From Ianthella basta (taxonomy: Eukaryota; Porifera; Demospongiae; Verongiida; Ianthellidae), in the NCBI GenBank assembly GCA_964019415.1, contig OZ025889.1:3602078-3666077 (forward strand): DNA of 64,000 bases. The letters are read 5' to 3'. The position numbers were made by a program, and so were the translations under genes. Below, piece after piece: positions 1 to 11,639 of this stretch (within the stretch, counting starts at the first letter, position 1; every line of letters starts with the position of its first letter). The notes under the pieces were generated by a model. That model searched no databases. It was given only the letters and a program-made list of their open reading frames with translations, and was not told where the DNA came from.

Positions 1-1970
1 AATTTGCAAGGATAAACCTAATAACTAGTGTACAGAGCACATGCAACAAAGCAGAAAGATGGGGAAATAGTAAGGCTGTACCTGTGGGTGTAAAAGAGAA
101 GCTGAAGAGCTAGAATGAGCATGCAGCTGCAGTAGAGGCCTAGGAGGTGCAGCAAAATGTTGGCAGATGTAGGGATGGTGAAAATGTACTCAAAGTCAGT
201 GCATGTTAATGACCTGGGTTTTGCATGGACCGGCTGGTCCCCCTCTTTGCATGGACCAGCCCTCCTCCTTCCTATGGTTTTTCCGCCAGGTGGTTTTGCC
301 ATATCTTGCAGGTACATACTGCACCATCCCTACATCTGCCCTTGTTTTTGGAGTAAACATTTTTATGCACCCTTGTTTCTCTACTTTTTATGGAATGCAA
401 ATTGCACATGGGCTGGTCAGCTATTAAGGCTTCCAAACAACAGTGGCAACAATGGGACATTCTCTGAATCATGACAGGGTGTGTAGCACCATAGACACTT
501 GTGTGTCTATGGTAGCACAATGTGGGTTGTGTCTGGGTGGGCAGCCTAGGGTAGGCTGTGGCAGGTTGGTCAAAGATATATTACAATTACTATGTTTGGA
601 TAGGCTGAGAGTTAGTTGTGATGCAGGCTAAGGTGGCAGAACAGGGGTTAGGGGCTGTAGCCCCCCCCCCCCCCCCCCCAATACTTGATCCAGGTAATTT
701 TGTCCATAGGTCCAGCTTAGCTTCGTCACCGAGCAGCTCCTATTAATCTTTGTTCACTGTCAGGAGGGATATGCTGGCTTTATGTAGCTATACAGCTACC
801 CACACCACAGGTGGTCTAGATGTAGCTATGGCCTCTACATACAAGAGAGTTGCACCATATATACCTACACCCCTGATGTAGGTTGTGGGGTGGAACCGGA
901 AGTGACAGCTAGCTAAAGCGCCAGCCGGAAGCAACCGCACAGTAATTGCAAATGGCTGTCAAATGGCATGACCATGGATGACCTTCGATAACGGCACGCA
1001 GACGAATGCCAGTCGAAGCTTGTCTTGTATTTACCTTGGAACAGTCATCTGACTGCATTGTGGAAGTATTGAATTGAAACTGAAGGAGGATTAGGCGAAT
1101 AACAGTGGCCAAAACGTGTGGTGACGTTGGCGTAAAACGGTGTCTTTCTCCCAGGAATGCCTCCCTAACTTCTGAAAACCTCCATTTGTGAACTTGCTCA
1201 CGGAGTCATCTAACCTACAAAAGGTCCTTACCTGTTAAAGTGCTGTAGAACTGAGGGTAAATTATTCTCTTACTCCCTATCGTTCATGTGCTACAGTTGA
1301 TGGTCCAGGAGAATAATAATGAAGAAGAAGACAAAACACGAAAAAGGTGTCAGCGCTTCCTTTACAATGGCGCGTGTTCGTGTGGAAGTAAGGATAGCTC
1401 TGTATACTGCACAACCTCCCTTCCTTGTAAGCGGTTTCTTGCGGTGGTTCTTACTACTGTTCAGGAGTAGCGCTATACTTTCCGTTTGTATTACAGCATA
1501 CAAACAACCGCCACCATCCCTACATAGACAGCACTACCGTGTTGTCTGATATAATAGACCAGTTGCTCGTAACTCAGGAATGTTGTAGTTAAGGCGATAA
1601 TTGCATATGACGTCATCACTGGTGGCAGTTTAATACATTGAAAAGATAGGGGGAAAGGTGTTGTACCGGCAGCCTTGAGCGCTTCGTGCTGAATGTCCCC
1701 ATTTTGATGGGAACATTTCACATGTATAATTTGTGAGAATTAATCCTCATGTTGTGATTTTGCTGCTGTGCTTGTCTCTTAATGTGAATGAAGTGAGTGA
1801 AGTGTTGGGTGGGTGTTTATTTTAGCAGTGCGGTGCCTTTGATCCATGCCACACCCTGTCACACACATCAATGTGATAGTGAACAATGTAATGTGATGTG
1901 GAGGGTGAGTGAATGGTGAGTGAATTCCTGTATCACTGTGTGAATACCATTTGATTGTTCTCTCCTGTAG
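1..1970. other. Noncoding / unresolved 5' region
   Basis: I see no convincing coding exon here. The stretch holds a poly-C run (about 661-679) and AT-rich DNA. The first exon(s) of the ankyrin-ZU5-Death gene that is readable from 1971 onward probably lie in or before this stretch. A short possible open stretch around 1300-1340 (Met followed by acidic residues) is not supported by a clear donor in phase, so it is not called. Confidence 0.4.
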
Positions 1971-2440
1971 TCTGAGACACCAGTGTTGTATGCTGCATGG
2001 AAGAATCACCTCCCTGTACTGAAGATGTTGGTGGAACATGGGGGAGATGTGTTTCACAAGAGGCCAGTGAGTCATACTCGTCAGTGTGTACCCACAATCT
2101 AATGCAACATTTCACTCATGATACTAACCATGTGCACAGGATTCATCCACTGCCCTTCACTTTGCTGCCCACTTTGGATCCCTTGAGTGTGTTGAGTACC
2201 TGTTGCCCCTCTTTGGAGAGAAGATGTTTGATATGAATGAATATGGATTGACGTGTCTTCACTATGCAGTTTTAGGTTGTAGCTTCCCAGTGATGAGGTA
2301 CCTCGTGGATGAGTGTGGATTTGACCTCAGCTTGAGAACTGCAGTGAGTTGCGGAGTTGCACATGACATTGTGTGCACACATTGGTGATTTGTTGTTAAC
2401 ACACTTCATAATTATTTTGTTTACACACACACACACACGC

Positions 2441-2495
<55 letters not shown>

Positions 2496-5400
2496 AACAC
2501 ACACAAACAGAAAGACAAGCCATATTAAGCCATATTAAACCGCAGCTGGTGTAGCTTATGTGTTTTTGTGACAGTACCAAACATGGCAGTGCTCTATGTG
2601 GGAACATGTAACATTGCATGTCTGCACTGTCCCACAGTCCCACTCTCATATCATCTCACTAGTGGTCACTCACACTTGCTGAGTACCAAGGACAGACTGT
2701 GTCCCACTCATGAGTGCACTTGTACTATTGTTGTGTAGCCTTATGTAGGTGCTCTTGAGCATTTTGTGTAGCCTTACCTTCTACTGCTCATGTTGTCTAT
2801 GCTTCCCTCTTTTCTGACAACACTACCCACTGACTTGTACAGTGCTGAATGTCTCTGTGTACCACCTGTGACGTCTTGTGAAGTGGTATTTGCACATGTA
2901 CCTCGCCACATCCAGTCTGTCTACCAAGTGCATGTCACCCTTCAAATGTGTTCTGTGTAGCGTGTGTTTCTGCACAAAGGTAATGTCATGTCTACCAACC
3001 TTCCTTCAGAGTGGCCATGACTGCTTCCTGTTGGCTTGTGAGGCAGGCTATGAAGAGATTGTCTGTGAACTGCTCACAGAAGACAAAGTGGACGGGAATG
3101 TGGTGGACAATGTGAGGAATTAACTAGTTCACTGTCTCTTTGTCCACTGTGTCATAGTTTGTGTCCCACATCTGCAGGATGGTCGTGGTGCTGTACACCT
3201 GGCATGTATAGGTGGTCATGCCCAACTTGTGAAGACACTGGTGGAGGAGTTTGGGATGTCACCAGATGTCAGAGATAATGTGAGCATTTTGACAGTGCAT
3301 AAACTGACATCTTAGCTCTTTTACATGGACATGCAACTGGGTTGACCTGAGTCAACTTGATATTCATCCTGTGACTGCATGCATAGGAAGCATGCAGCAG
3401 GTAAGCATGCACAAATAGTGGAGGGTATGGCAGAAAGACCATTTTATACATCTCTTCTATTGGCACTGTTGTTAGTCACCATCAATTCCTCGCCTGTGCA
3501 GCTCATCCACAATCTTCCTGTTTACCTGTCAGTGAATGTTTCTAACTGCCTGGAGTACAAAGTTGTCACTGGATGCCTATGTCTACCCACTTTTACCAGC
3601 AAAGCTGTAAACTTGCGTACATTACAAATTTGTTTGCATTCATGATGCAAGGTTTCTCTTTCGCAAATTCCTTGCTGCACTGTGTATGGTACTGTAGGTG
3701 GTAGTCTTGCATAGTCAGGACCCTTTCCTCCATTTCTGCTATCATGCAATAGGGAGGATAGGGTCTCCCTGACCAATGACATCAGAATATAAGAATGGAA
3801 GGGAGGTTTTTAGCTATGCAAGACTACATAGGTAGGTGGTTCATGTGCATCCACTTGTCACTGCAGAATGGAAAGAATCCTATTCAGCTCGCACCAGACA
3901 GTGCTCGTGCTGACCTTCTCAAAGCCCTCCACCAAGTGGACAGCAGTGTTCCCCAATGTATGCTATCTCACATCTACGTTCTCTACACTGCAAACCCACT
4001 TAGAATGAGTTAAACTCAGTCAGTCGTAACCTGTAACATGTCTGCACATGCTCCATGTTTACTCTCCTTCATACCCAGCCCATGAATCTGTCCTGGAGGA
4101 TGTCTGCTGGATTCCTTCAGGGGTAGATACCCTCTTCATCACACCATTTGGGGGAGTGTTCCCCCTTCAGCCTGAGGGTGGAGAGGAGGAAGGGGATGAA
4201 GAGATGATCCAGCTCCATGTACCTCAGGGGACAGTGAAAGCAGATGGAGAGGGAGTGTTGGAGGTCCGCTACGCAGTGATTCCTGATGGCCCATTCAGGA
4301 CTCCCGAAGGCTACAAGCTCTGCAGTATGGCAGTCTACCTCTACTACAACCCAGCCCGGACCATCAAGCCCTTCCACCTCCTCCTCCCCCACTGGTCTGG
4401 TGCCCCAAACCATCCTATGTTTGTTACCTCCCCCCACACTCTCCCAGAAGGGGAGCCATGCTACCCCTTTTGTTTGTTGGAGGGAGGAGAGTTTGGAGAA
4501 GGGTATGGGCTCCTGGAGGTTGATGGTCACTCCTCCCTGTTTGGAGCAGCCTACCGACTGGAGGATACCAGTAGGTACCTTGCATCACAGTGGGAGAGGG
4601 AAGAGGTCAACATCTTGTACTCTAAGGTGGCAATCACCTTTGACTCCAATGTCTGGATCAGGGTGAGTGTGTGTTGGGTCTTGCTGCCTTAGCCCTTTGA
4701 CATCATCTAGTTCTTCCCCAATTTAGATTCTGAAGAACCACTGGGGTGAGTGGGAAAAGCAACGCACTGCTCCATTTCAATTAAAAGAAGACTGTGTTGA
4801 AAGCAGTCTGACTGAGGACAGTGGGAGAGGGTGGAGTGCTTCAGTTGTTGGCGTGAACCGGGTGAGTAGGTGATTTCTTTGTTTTGTGTAGTATTTCATA
4901 TTTACTTGTGAATTGGTTTATGCAAAGAAACCTTTGTGGCTAGGTGTAGACATAGAGCAATTAAAACTTCACCAGCCAGGAACAGGAAAATAATGCCAAA
5001 CATTTCGACAGCTATACAGCTGTCATCATCAGCTGTCTTGTTTCTGGCTAGTGAAGTTTTAATTGCTCCGGATTGGTTTATTATTATACATGTTGTAGCA
5101 TAGGCTCTTCTTCTATCCCTTTTGCTTGGTAAAGGTGGGCCCTGAAGATCTTGAATATAAGAAACGCTATGACAGAGATGAGACAGAGCTGCAATTTGCT
5201 GTGGAGGAGCACATGTACCCTCTGGCCATTTCTCTTGAGGTTGTGCGGAGTGAGGTGCCCAAACATATGCGATCACACAAGCGCATTCTCCTTAGTGTCC
5301 ATGGTGCCATGGGAGGAGCAATGCACTTCCCAGTTGACTTCTTTGAGGAGAAGGAAGGTATGTCTTGACTGTAGTGTGTACTTGTACTTGTGTGCATTCA

Positions 5401-5639
5401 TGTGCTGGCAATGATTCAGGCAAATTTTACCATTCAACAGCTACTTACATAGCTACATAGATATGTTGTGTACCATATGCAGTTGGGTCACGTCTGCAGC
5501 ATTACTGTCCTTCCATGCACTTGTATGTGTGTCCTTACTCCACTGTAGCCCCCTCTGTTGTGGCTACTCGTGTACCTTCGGAGGAAGGTTCTACAGAGAT
5601 GTCAGTTTCTCCGGCATGTCAGGCTCCTGCTACTGGAGG

Positions 5640-5717
<78 letters not shown>

Positions 5718-6528
5718 CGTGTGCGCATGTGTGTGTGCGCATGTGTGTGTGTGTGTGCATGCGTGCGTGCGTGCGTGTGCACGTATGCAAGCTGTGTACC
5801 ATTGCTAATTCTAAAAAGTGTGACATGTGTAGTGATATTCCTTTGAATTCCTTCTTGGATGGTGCACCTGTAGTATAGTCAAGTACAATCACCATAACTC
5901 TGTTACTTATGCTTGAACATTGCATTCAATGATACACATCACAGACATGTATGCTGAGTGTATGACTTATAATTTGCTATGTGGGCTAATGTCAGCAGTT
6001 ACCATTCCAACTTTGCCCGTCTGTTGTGTGCAGGTAAGAGGGAGGTTGTCCAGAGCATGTCTGAGGTAGCTCTCATTGACAGGGACCCCGTCCTCTCACA
6101 CCCAGTGCACTGTGAGTGGACATGTGTACTTGTGTTGAGTTCACTGAAGTACTACAAAGACAACCTCACTGTTGTGTGCCAGGTGCTGTGCTTAGATTAC
6201 AGGGTTTGCTCAATAGTACCACCTTTTGTCCCCTTTGCAGCTTGTGGGAGATATGCCGTGCTCTTCCGAAAGTATGTCAGCAGACAAGGTGCTGGCAAGG
6301 GTAAAGCCATCCTTGAGTGGGTGGGACTTTCCCCACAGGAGATTAAATTGTGTTACCAAAGCAACCCTAGTAACGAGGAGGAAGCAATTCAAGATGGTCT
6401 GATCAAGTGGTGGGAGACTCGTGGTGACTGTTGCACGTGGCAGGTCCTCCTTGATGCGATGAAGTTTGCGGGTATCGCCCAGCAACACTGCACAGAGCTT
6501 GTGGAAGAGCTCCATCAAATGATGCAAG
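1971..6528 (+). CDS. Ankyrin repeat - ZU5 - Death domain protein (partial model)
   Basis: Eleven in-phase exons are seen: 1971-2066, 2140-2343, 3010-3111, 3178-3279, 3867-3957, 4079-4662, 4727-4861, 5135-5357, 5549-5638, 6034-6111 and 6241-6528 (about 664 residues). Exons 1-5 encode ankyrin repeats (TALHFAA, CLHYAV, AVHLACIGGHAQLVK). The 584-bp exon reads as a ZU5-like beta-rich domain (FGGVFPLQPEGG, VPQGTVKADGEGVLEVRY). The last exon is Death-domain-like (LEWVGLSPQEIKLCYQSNP, then W-x4-L). Known ANK/ZU5/Death proteins (ankyrin, UNC5 and PIDD relatives) are cytosolic or membrane-linked signalling scaffolds for apoptosis or immunity. Neither the start codon nor the terminal exon was found; the last exon ends in phase 1 at a GTGGGT donor. 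The introns carry an AC repeat, a TG repeat and a small MITE. The domain naming is by eye; the ankyrin part is certain and ZU5 and Death are probable. Confidence 0.75.
2420..2505. repeat. (AC)n microsatellite
   Basis: A run of AC dinucleotides with a few G interruptions lies in the intron after the second ankyrin exon. Confidence 0.95.
3700..3828. repeat. Short inverted repeat in intron
   Basis: A 14-bp sequence (GTAGTCTTGCATAG) near 3700 returns as its reverse complement near 3815-3828, inside the intron before the fifth ankyrin exon. It may be a small MITE remnant. Confidence 0.5.
4955..5068. mobile_element. Small MITE (114 bp) in intron
   Basis: Left arm 4955-4984 and right arm 5039-5068 are near-perfect inverted copies of about 30 bp (GAGCAATTAAAACTTCAC...). 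The centre contains a second short palindrome around AGCTGTATAGCTGT. It carries no coding capacity and lies in an intron of the ankyrin-Death gene, as expected for a miniature inverted-repeat element. Confidence 0.75.
5641..5780. repeat. (TG)n / (GC)n microsatellite
   Basis: A long TG run grades into GCGCGC and GTGC repeats immediately after the donor of the ninth exon. The long open frames in this stretch are repeat artefacts. Confidence 0.95.
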
Positions 6529-7870
6529 GTGGGTTACCTTTCTTTTGAAGTGCTCTTGCACACAATGCCAGTTGTAGCCTCCTGTGTGTATTGCGTTGGT
6601 GTGACATGTGTCCCACCACTACACCTGTGTGATTGATCTTATTATGTAGGTAACAAGTGACCAACCCACCAAACAACAATTTTGTGTTTGTTTCAAAGAG
6701 AAATACTTGTACAGGACAATACTGAATTACACAATTGTGTGTATTGTGTGACACATGTGCCTAGCACACATTTTACATTTGAATTGCAATACAGTAATAC
6801 TTGCCATGTTTCCTGTTTAAACTGTTTGTATTACTACACTTCTATTTTCCAATGTGTTTACATTGTACAGTGTATTTGGCAGCATGTGCCACATCATTAT
6901 ACATGATGTATCTTTTAACACTGCAACCAGTACCAGTGCATGGTCAGTCACGAAGTTCATGTGATGTGGCTGGATGTTTGTAGTCAAAGTCCTGGGCTGT
7001 CAAATGACATGACATATAAATCACTACATACATACATACACACATGTACATGCTGCAGCTACATACATACTGTATGCCATGAGTATGGATTAAGCAATCA
7101 ATCCCTCAATTCAGCTTGTATGTATGGTGGACGCATTACACCTATACAATATTATGTACATTAGCCTGCCCATGCATGTGGTTAGCTAGCTGTGATTGAG
7201 TGCATGCATATATACATACAGCATGATATTGTGCATGTGATGAGCATGAACCATGCAGTGTTTACACTTTGCAAACTGACAATGACCAATGTACAGTGGT
7301 ACAGATTTGCAGGCATGTAGCTGATATTGTTACAACATTGGTCTTCACTTTTGACTGTGTGCATTTCTTGTCAATGTCTATACAATGCATATGTTTAACT
7401 GCCTCCTAGCTAGCTGTAGTGTCCTGCTCACTAGTATTGTTACACTTCACTGGAGTGCTTTACACCCACATCTACAGCCTCATCTGGGGGATGTCCCTTC
7501 TTCACATGACTGTTGTTGTTGTTGCTATTGCCGTTCCAACACATGGAAATCTCCTGTTTCTATACATGAGTAGAGCCAAAATTATGAGATGCCTAGCAAT
7601 TAACAACCATAACCTCCAGATGTAATTGCCTGGTGTGATCAAATTTGGTACTCAATACCCTCAAGATTCGAACTATTAGCATGTGTATATATAGTTTCAT
7701 CCAATGTTTCCATATTACTTGGTGCAAAGCAATAGTTTTTAAGCAAGCCATGTTAGTAAACATTATGGAACAATGTATGAATTATGAGACACCATCAATA
7801 AAATTTAATCTTTCAAACAGCTGCCATATAACATTATGAAGAAGAGACAATACACACTTACACACAGGAG
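6529..7870. other. Intergenic / unresolved stretch
   Basis: No exon can be supported here. It should contain the missing end of the ankyrin-Death gene if that gene continues, but no acceptor in the needed phase with coding character was seen. A hydrophobic reading around 7450-7570 (TVVVVAIAV) has no family match I recognise. An AATAAA motif occurs near 7798. Confidence 0.4.
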
Positions 7871-8047
7871 TCACAAAAACATAGCTGGGATATCAAATTC
7901 ATTTACTCTTGTGCACTGAATATGGTACCAAGTGTCACATTTATCACAGCATATCCAACGAGCAGTTTCCAAATCACGCCTGCATACAGGACATTCAACA
8001 TCTTTGTCGGAGATGCAGAAGGCTTCAAATAGAGTGTCAATTAAGAT
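7871..8047 (-). CDS. Orphan PHD-type zinc finger exon
   Basis: On the minus strand, after a CTGCAG acceptor, a 58-residue reading ends at a stop (7871-7873). It contains CPVCRRD, then RWICCDKCDTWYHIQC, i.e. C-x2-C ... C-x2-C-x4-H-x2-C, the usual PHD finger ligand order (a Cys4-His-Cys3 finger binding two zincs, usually reading histone tails). It ends soon after the finger, so it would be the last exon of a gene or of a mobile element protein that often carries a C-terminal PHD. No upstream exon was identified in the foldback-rich DNA next to it, so it may be a relic. Confidence 0.6.
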   Translation of the reverse strand: MLIDTLFEAFCISDKDVECPVCRRDLETARWICCDKCDTWYHIQCTRVNEFDIPAMFL

Positions 8048-8565
8048 CTGCAGTATGACTGTCTTTCCTTGAGGTTTCCTTTAACTTAATGCTCCACTGT
8101 GTAATAGCCTTTACTTGTTTCTGTCCTTTTTATGCCATCCCTACATCCTTACAATTATTGTAGAAAATTTTTATTATTTCTAGTTTCTGTACTTTTTATA
8201 GTGGGCAGCTAAGCTTAAGCAACACACAGTCACTTAATCTCAACCATAGGGCATTGGTGCAGGCATTATACCTCATTTCTGTTATCCTAGAACTCAAGGT
8301 TTGGGCTAGCACCTAGGTTCCGCGTTAACCCAGCGAGGAACGGCGACCGGAAGCCAACCGTGGCTGGGAAATGCACGCACGACCGCGAAAGTCTTTCAAA
8401 CGGCGCGCAAGCTAACTGCTGCAGCTGCTAATAATGGCACCAGTCACTCCGGTTTCATCCGGTGTAATTACGTAATTTGAAAAAGGCGTCCGTCCCGCTT
8501 GGCCATAGCCTCGCGTAGCCAGTCTTTCGACATTTCCCACGTTTCGTCTTCTTCTTCTTCTTCTT

Positions 8566-8801
8566 CTTCTTTGACAGCCGTAGCGCACGAACCAGAGGGA
8601 CCAGGAGAATACTTCATCCACAATATTGCACCATTTTTGGCTGGCTGCATTCCTTTGTAGGTTAGAAGGCGGCGCGAGTTAGTGCGGAAGACGGCGCTTG
8701 CCACGACTCCTGCAGAATGCAGCCAGCCAAAAATGGTGCAGTATTGTGGATGAAGTATTCTCCTGGTCCCTATGGTTCGTGCGCTACGGCTGTCAAAGAA
8801 G
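8566..8801. repeat. Large foldback, 87-bp arms
   Basis: Arms 8566-8652 and 8715-8801 are inverted copies that differ at about two positions, separated by a 62-bp spacer. The surrounding 8300-8960 is unusually CpG-rich compared with the AT-rich neighbourhood. A TTC/GAA microsatellite (about 8546-8570) abuts the left arm. No gene is seen inside. It is probably a MITE or other foldback transposon, or the core of a larger palindromic element. Confidence 0.85.
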
Positions 8802-8959
8802 AATAAGGGCTCTGGTTTCATGTACCGCAGGCACGCTAGGTATTGCGCAAGTGGCCGGCAACCGCAGCCGCTGGACGACGACGCGCCGATGACGCGCAAC
8901 CCCTAGGAAACCGCCAGTTGCGCAAGGGGCATGACGCGAGGTTGGGGAAGCGCATGACG

Positions 8960-10770
8960 TGTATTACAGGGCATATACCCCGAACAATGTACAGAGATGT
9001 CAACCTCAGCTGCACAAAATCTTGATATGAATAATTTTCACATTCACATCAGCTAGACCATACACTTCACTCGGCACTGCCAGAGGGCTAACAGTCACAC
9101 ATAGAGGTACCTATATTGCATGCATGGCCAGATGCCATTTTGGAGTCTAGAAATATTTCTTTAAATAGTGGGCTCAACTGATCAGCGGCGGCAAATGGAA
9201 TGTTGCAGTCAACCATAACTGCTGCAACTTTGACCCAGTTGCTAAAGTGCATCATCAACTGTGTATTACTTTGAAAGGGAAATAGTCCTTAGACTCCTAG
9301 CGAAAGATGAACAACATTTCAAAAATAGGCCAGTGACTTGTGGAACTAATTCTTGAGATTTTTACTACTTTTCTTGAGTTCTTGAGATCAAGGTCACATC
9401 TGTGAGAGTTGACATGTCTGAATGTACCAGGCAGGCGCATGCACCCTGTGTGATGGAGCCGGACCGGTGCCATGCACTAACAGCCCAGGGATGCCAAACT
9501 ACCATCACCTTCTAGCAGAGGCCAAAGCATTGGTGCCACCACCTGTGTATAATGGAGGTAAAGTAGGGCGCTAGCCAGCGTTGCTACAGCACTCGAGCCT
9601 GGGGGCACGCCCCCAGCCCCCTCACAGGCCATGTAGGTTTGTAGGTGTGTGTGTGTGTGTGCAAGGGCATGCATGTGTATGTGTGGTAAGTGCAGTGCAT
9701 ATATGCGTAGTCAGTGGGTGGTGGGCAGCGCCTGCACACACTCCTGATGTGCAAGCTTGTATATAGTGCATGTGTGCAGGTGTCTGTCTGTGTGCTGATG
9801 TGTGTGTGCTTTCCTGTATGGGTGTGCTGGTGAAGTCGCTAGCCATGCAGCCAGTAAGCCGCTTACAGGAGAGGGGGGGCTGGATAAGTATTGTGGGTGT
9901 GTTCGTATGTGAGTATAGGTGCATGCGCATTGGCGTGGGCACTAACACAGCTGGATGCACTAAATGGCACCATCCTTGCCTAGGCTATACGGCATGTTGC
10001 CCGAGCTCTTCTAGCGAGAGCAGTCACCCAGAATGTAAAGCGCCATGCTCTTAGTAAGCAGCCTAAAAAGGTGCAATGGTACAGCTAGTGTGCCAAGTGC
10101 CCAGGTGGGAAAACCGGTACTATTTATAGTAAGCCAATGACAGAATATGCATTCCACTGTCACCACTAAGTGCACAGCACAAGCTATATTTATAGCTCTC
10201 ACAGAGCATTTGTGTTGTTTTGACATCCAACAGGTCACAGAGGACTAGGTCACATCACATCACATGACAGCCCATCACGCAAACACTGTCATGTGACAGC
10301 ATGTGCCTGGCACGTGACCAGGTTTTCTGTCACATTGTTGTGTGTAGTCACCTTTGTTGTAGCTCCGCTAAAATCACTCACACACACACAACGCACATGC
10401 ATACACACACACACATACACACAACACACATGCATACACATGCATGCACATGCATACACACACACATACGCACACAATGCACATGCATACACATGCACAC
10501 ACACACGCATACACAACACACATGCATACACACACACATTTGGTTGTATACTGTGTACTTACCCATTTACTGGTACATTGTGAGTGTCACTGTCCAGGTA
10601 TGCATGGCAACGTGTGTTGCTTGGTAACAACGCTACACACTGCCTACCGCACTGCTGTTCATGGGAGCATAGAGGTTGTGTGGGTAGAGTATATATATGC
10701 ACAATGGGTAGGGCCTTAGCTGTCATCACTACACACGTCTCTACGACCGTTTCCTCATCTGTGCTCCTAA
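8960..10770. other. Noncoding, microsatellite-bearing stretch
   Basis: No supported gene. TG-rich tracts occur near 9640-9710 and 9770-9810, and a CA-rich tract with ATGCATACACA variants runs from 10378 to 10540. Reading frames of up to about 110 codons here are repeat-driven. Confidence 0.6.
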
Positions 10771-10771
10771 G

Positions 10772-11367
10772 GTGACAAGATTGAATGTGGATGAACTGGC
10801 GGCGAGCAGACAGGCCTTGGCCACACTCTGCGATCACATGCAGGACTTCACTGCAGTGCTCCAGGTGATAAACAACAGCCACGATTCAACCGGCCCCCGG
10901 CAATACCTCCTGTCACCTGATGCTCTGTGGCTGTTTCGCGCATTTGAGGCCTGCCACATTGAGCATTTCAACACCACATGTGGCCTGGCTGAAGCTACAT
11001 CTGACACCCGTTTACAACACGCCGGATGGTACTGCAAAAGATTCCACGAGGCCACCAGCTGTTTGCGCAGCAGAATACAGCCGATGCTTTGCACCAGCTG
11101 CAATCTGCTGGGTTGGGTGCACTTGTCCAGAGTCGCAAAAATCAGATGACATACCACAAACCCCTGCCCACTGCAGACAATAAGCATGCTGTGGAGACGA
11201 TTCTAGCCCCCAACCACACGTGGGATGAGTATGTGAGCTGCTTCAGCAAAGTTGCCACACTAGCAATCCACCCCACCCTCTTCAATGCCCTGCTGTTGTC
11301 CTCTCCATTTGCTGCCCGACTGAAGGACACCTACAACATCGGGCCTGCATCCCTGGATGCTCCATGA
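10772..11367 (+). pseudogene. Frameshifted coding fragment, family not recognised
   Basis: Two adjacent open frames look like one protein broken by a frameshift between about 10995 and 11060. The upstream frame (from 10772) reads helical, protein-like sequence (LAASRQALATLCDHMQDF, SPDALWLFRAFEACHIEHF). The downstream frame (from about 11026) continues as QQNTADALHQLQSAGLGALV and ends at the stop at 11365-11367. The stretch around SAGLGALVQS...TYHKPLP has the look of a winged-helix wing. It could be a decayed mobile-element gene, a sequencing indel, or an unrecognised intron. I do not recognise the family. Confidence 0.4.
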
Positions 11368-11639
11368 CTGGAACTTCTGTGCTCGTAATAGCACTGATTG
11401 CCATGACTCCCTGCCCACATGTGGCAGTGTACAAGTAGCGCCATACGTAGTGTGATACTCTGCTGCACACATAACCTTGCCTCAGCGAAGCATTAGTTAC
11501 TCTACTTTTGTCATGTATTCACAACATGTTGCATCTCGTTCTCTGCTTGCACAAGGCCTACCATCAGGCACCCAGGCATTGCATGCTCCACTGTGTGTGC
11601 GTGCTTCCACATGTGCCCATGAATGCTTCCTCGGAGGGG

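Noticed and set aside
4117-4530. Minus-strand 137-codon frame
   Set aside because: Antisense of the ZU5 exon, which has phase-correct neighbours on the plus strand.
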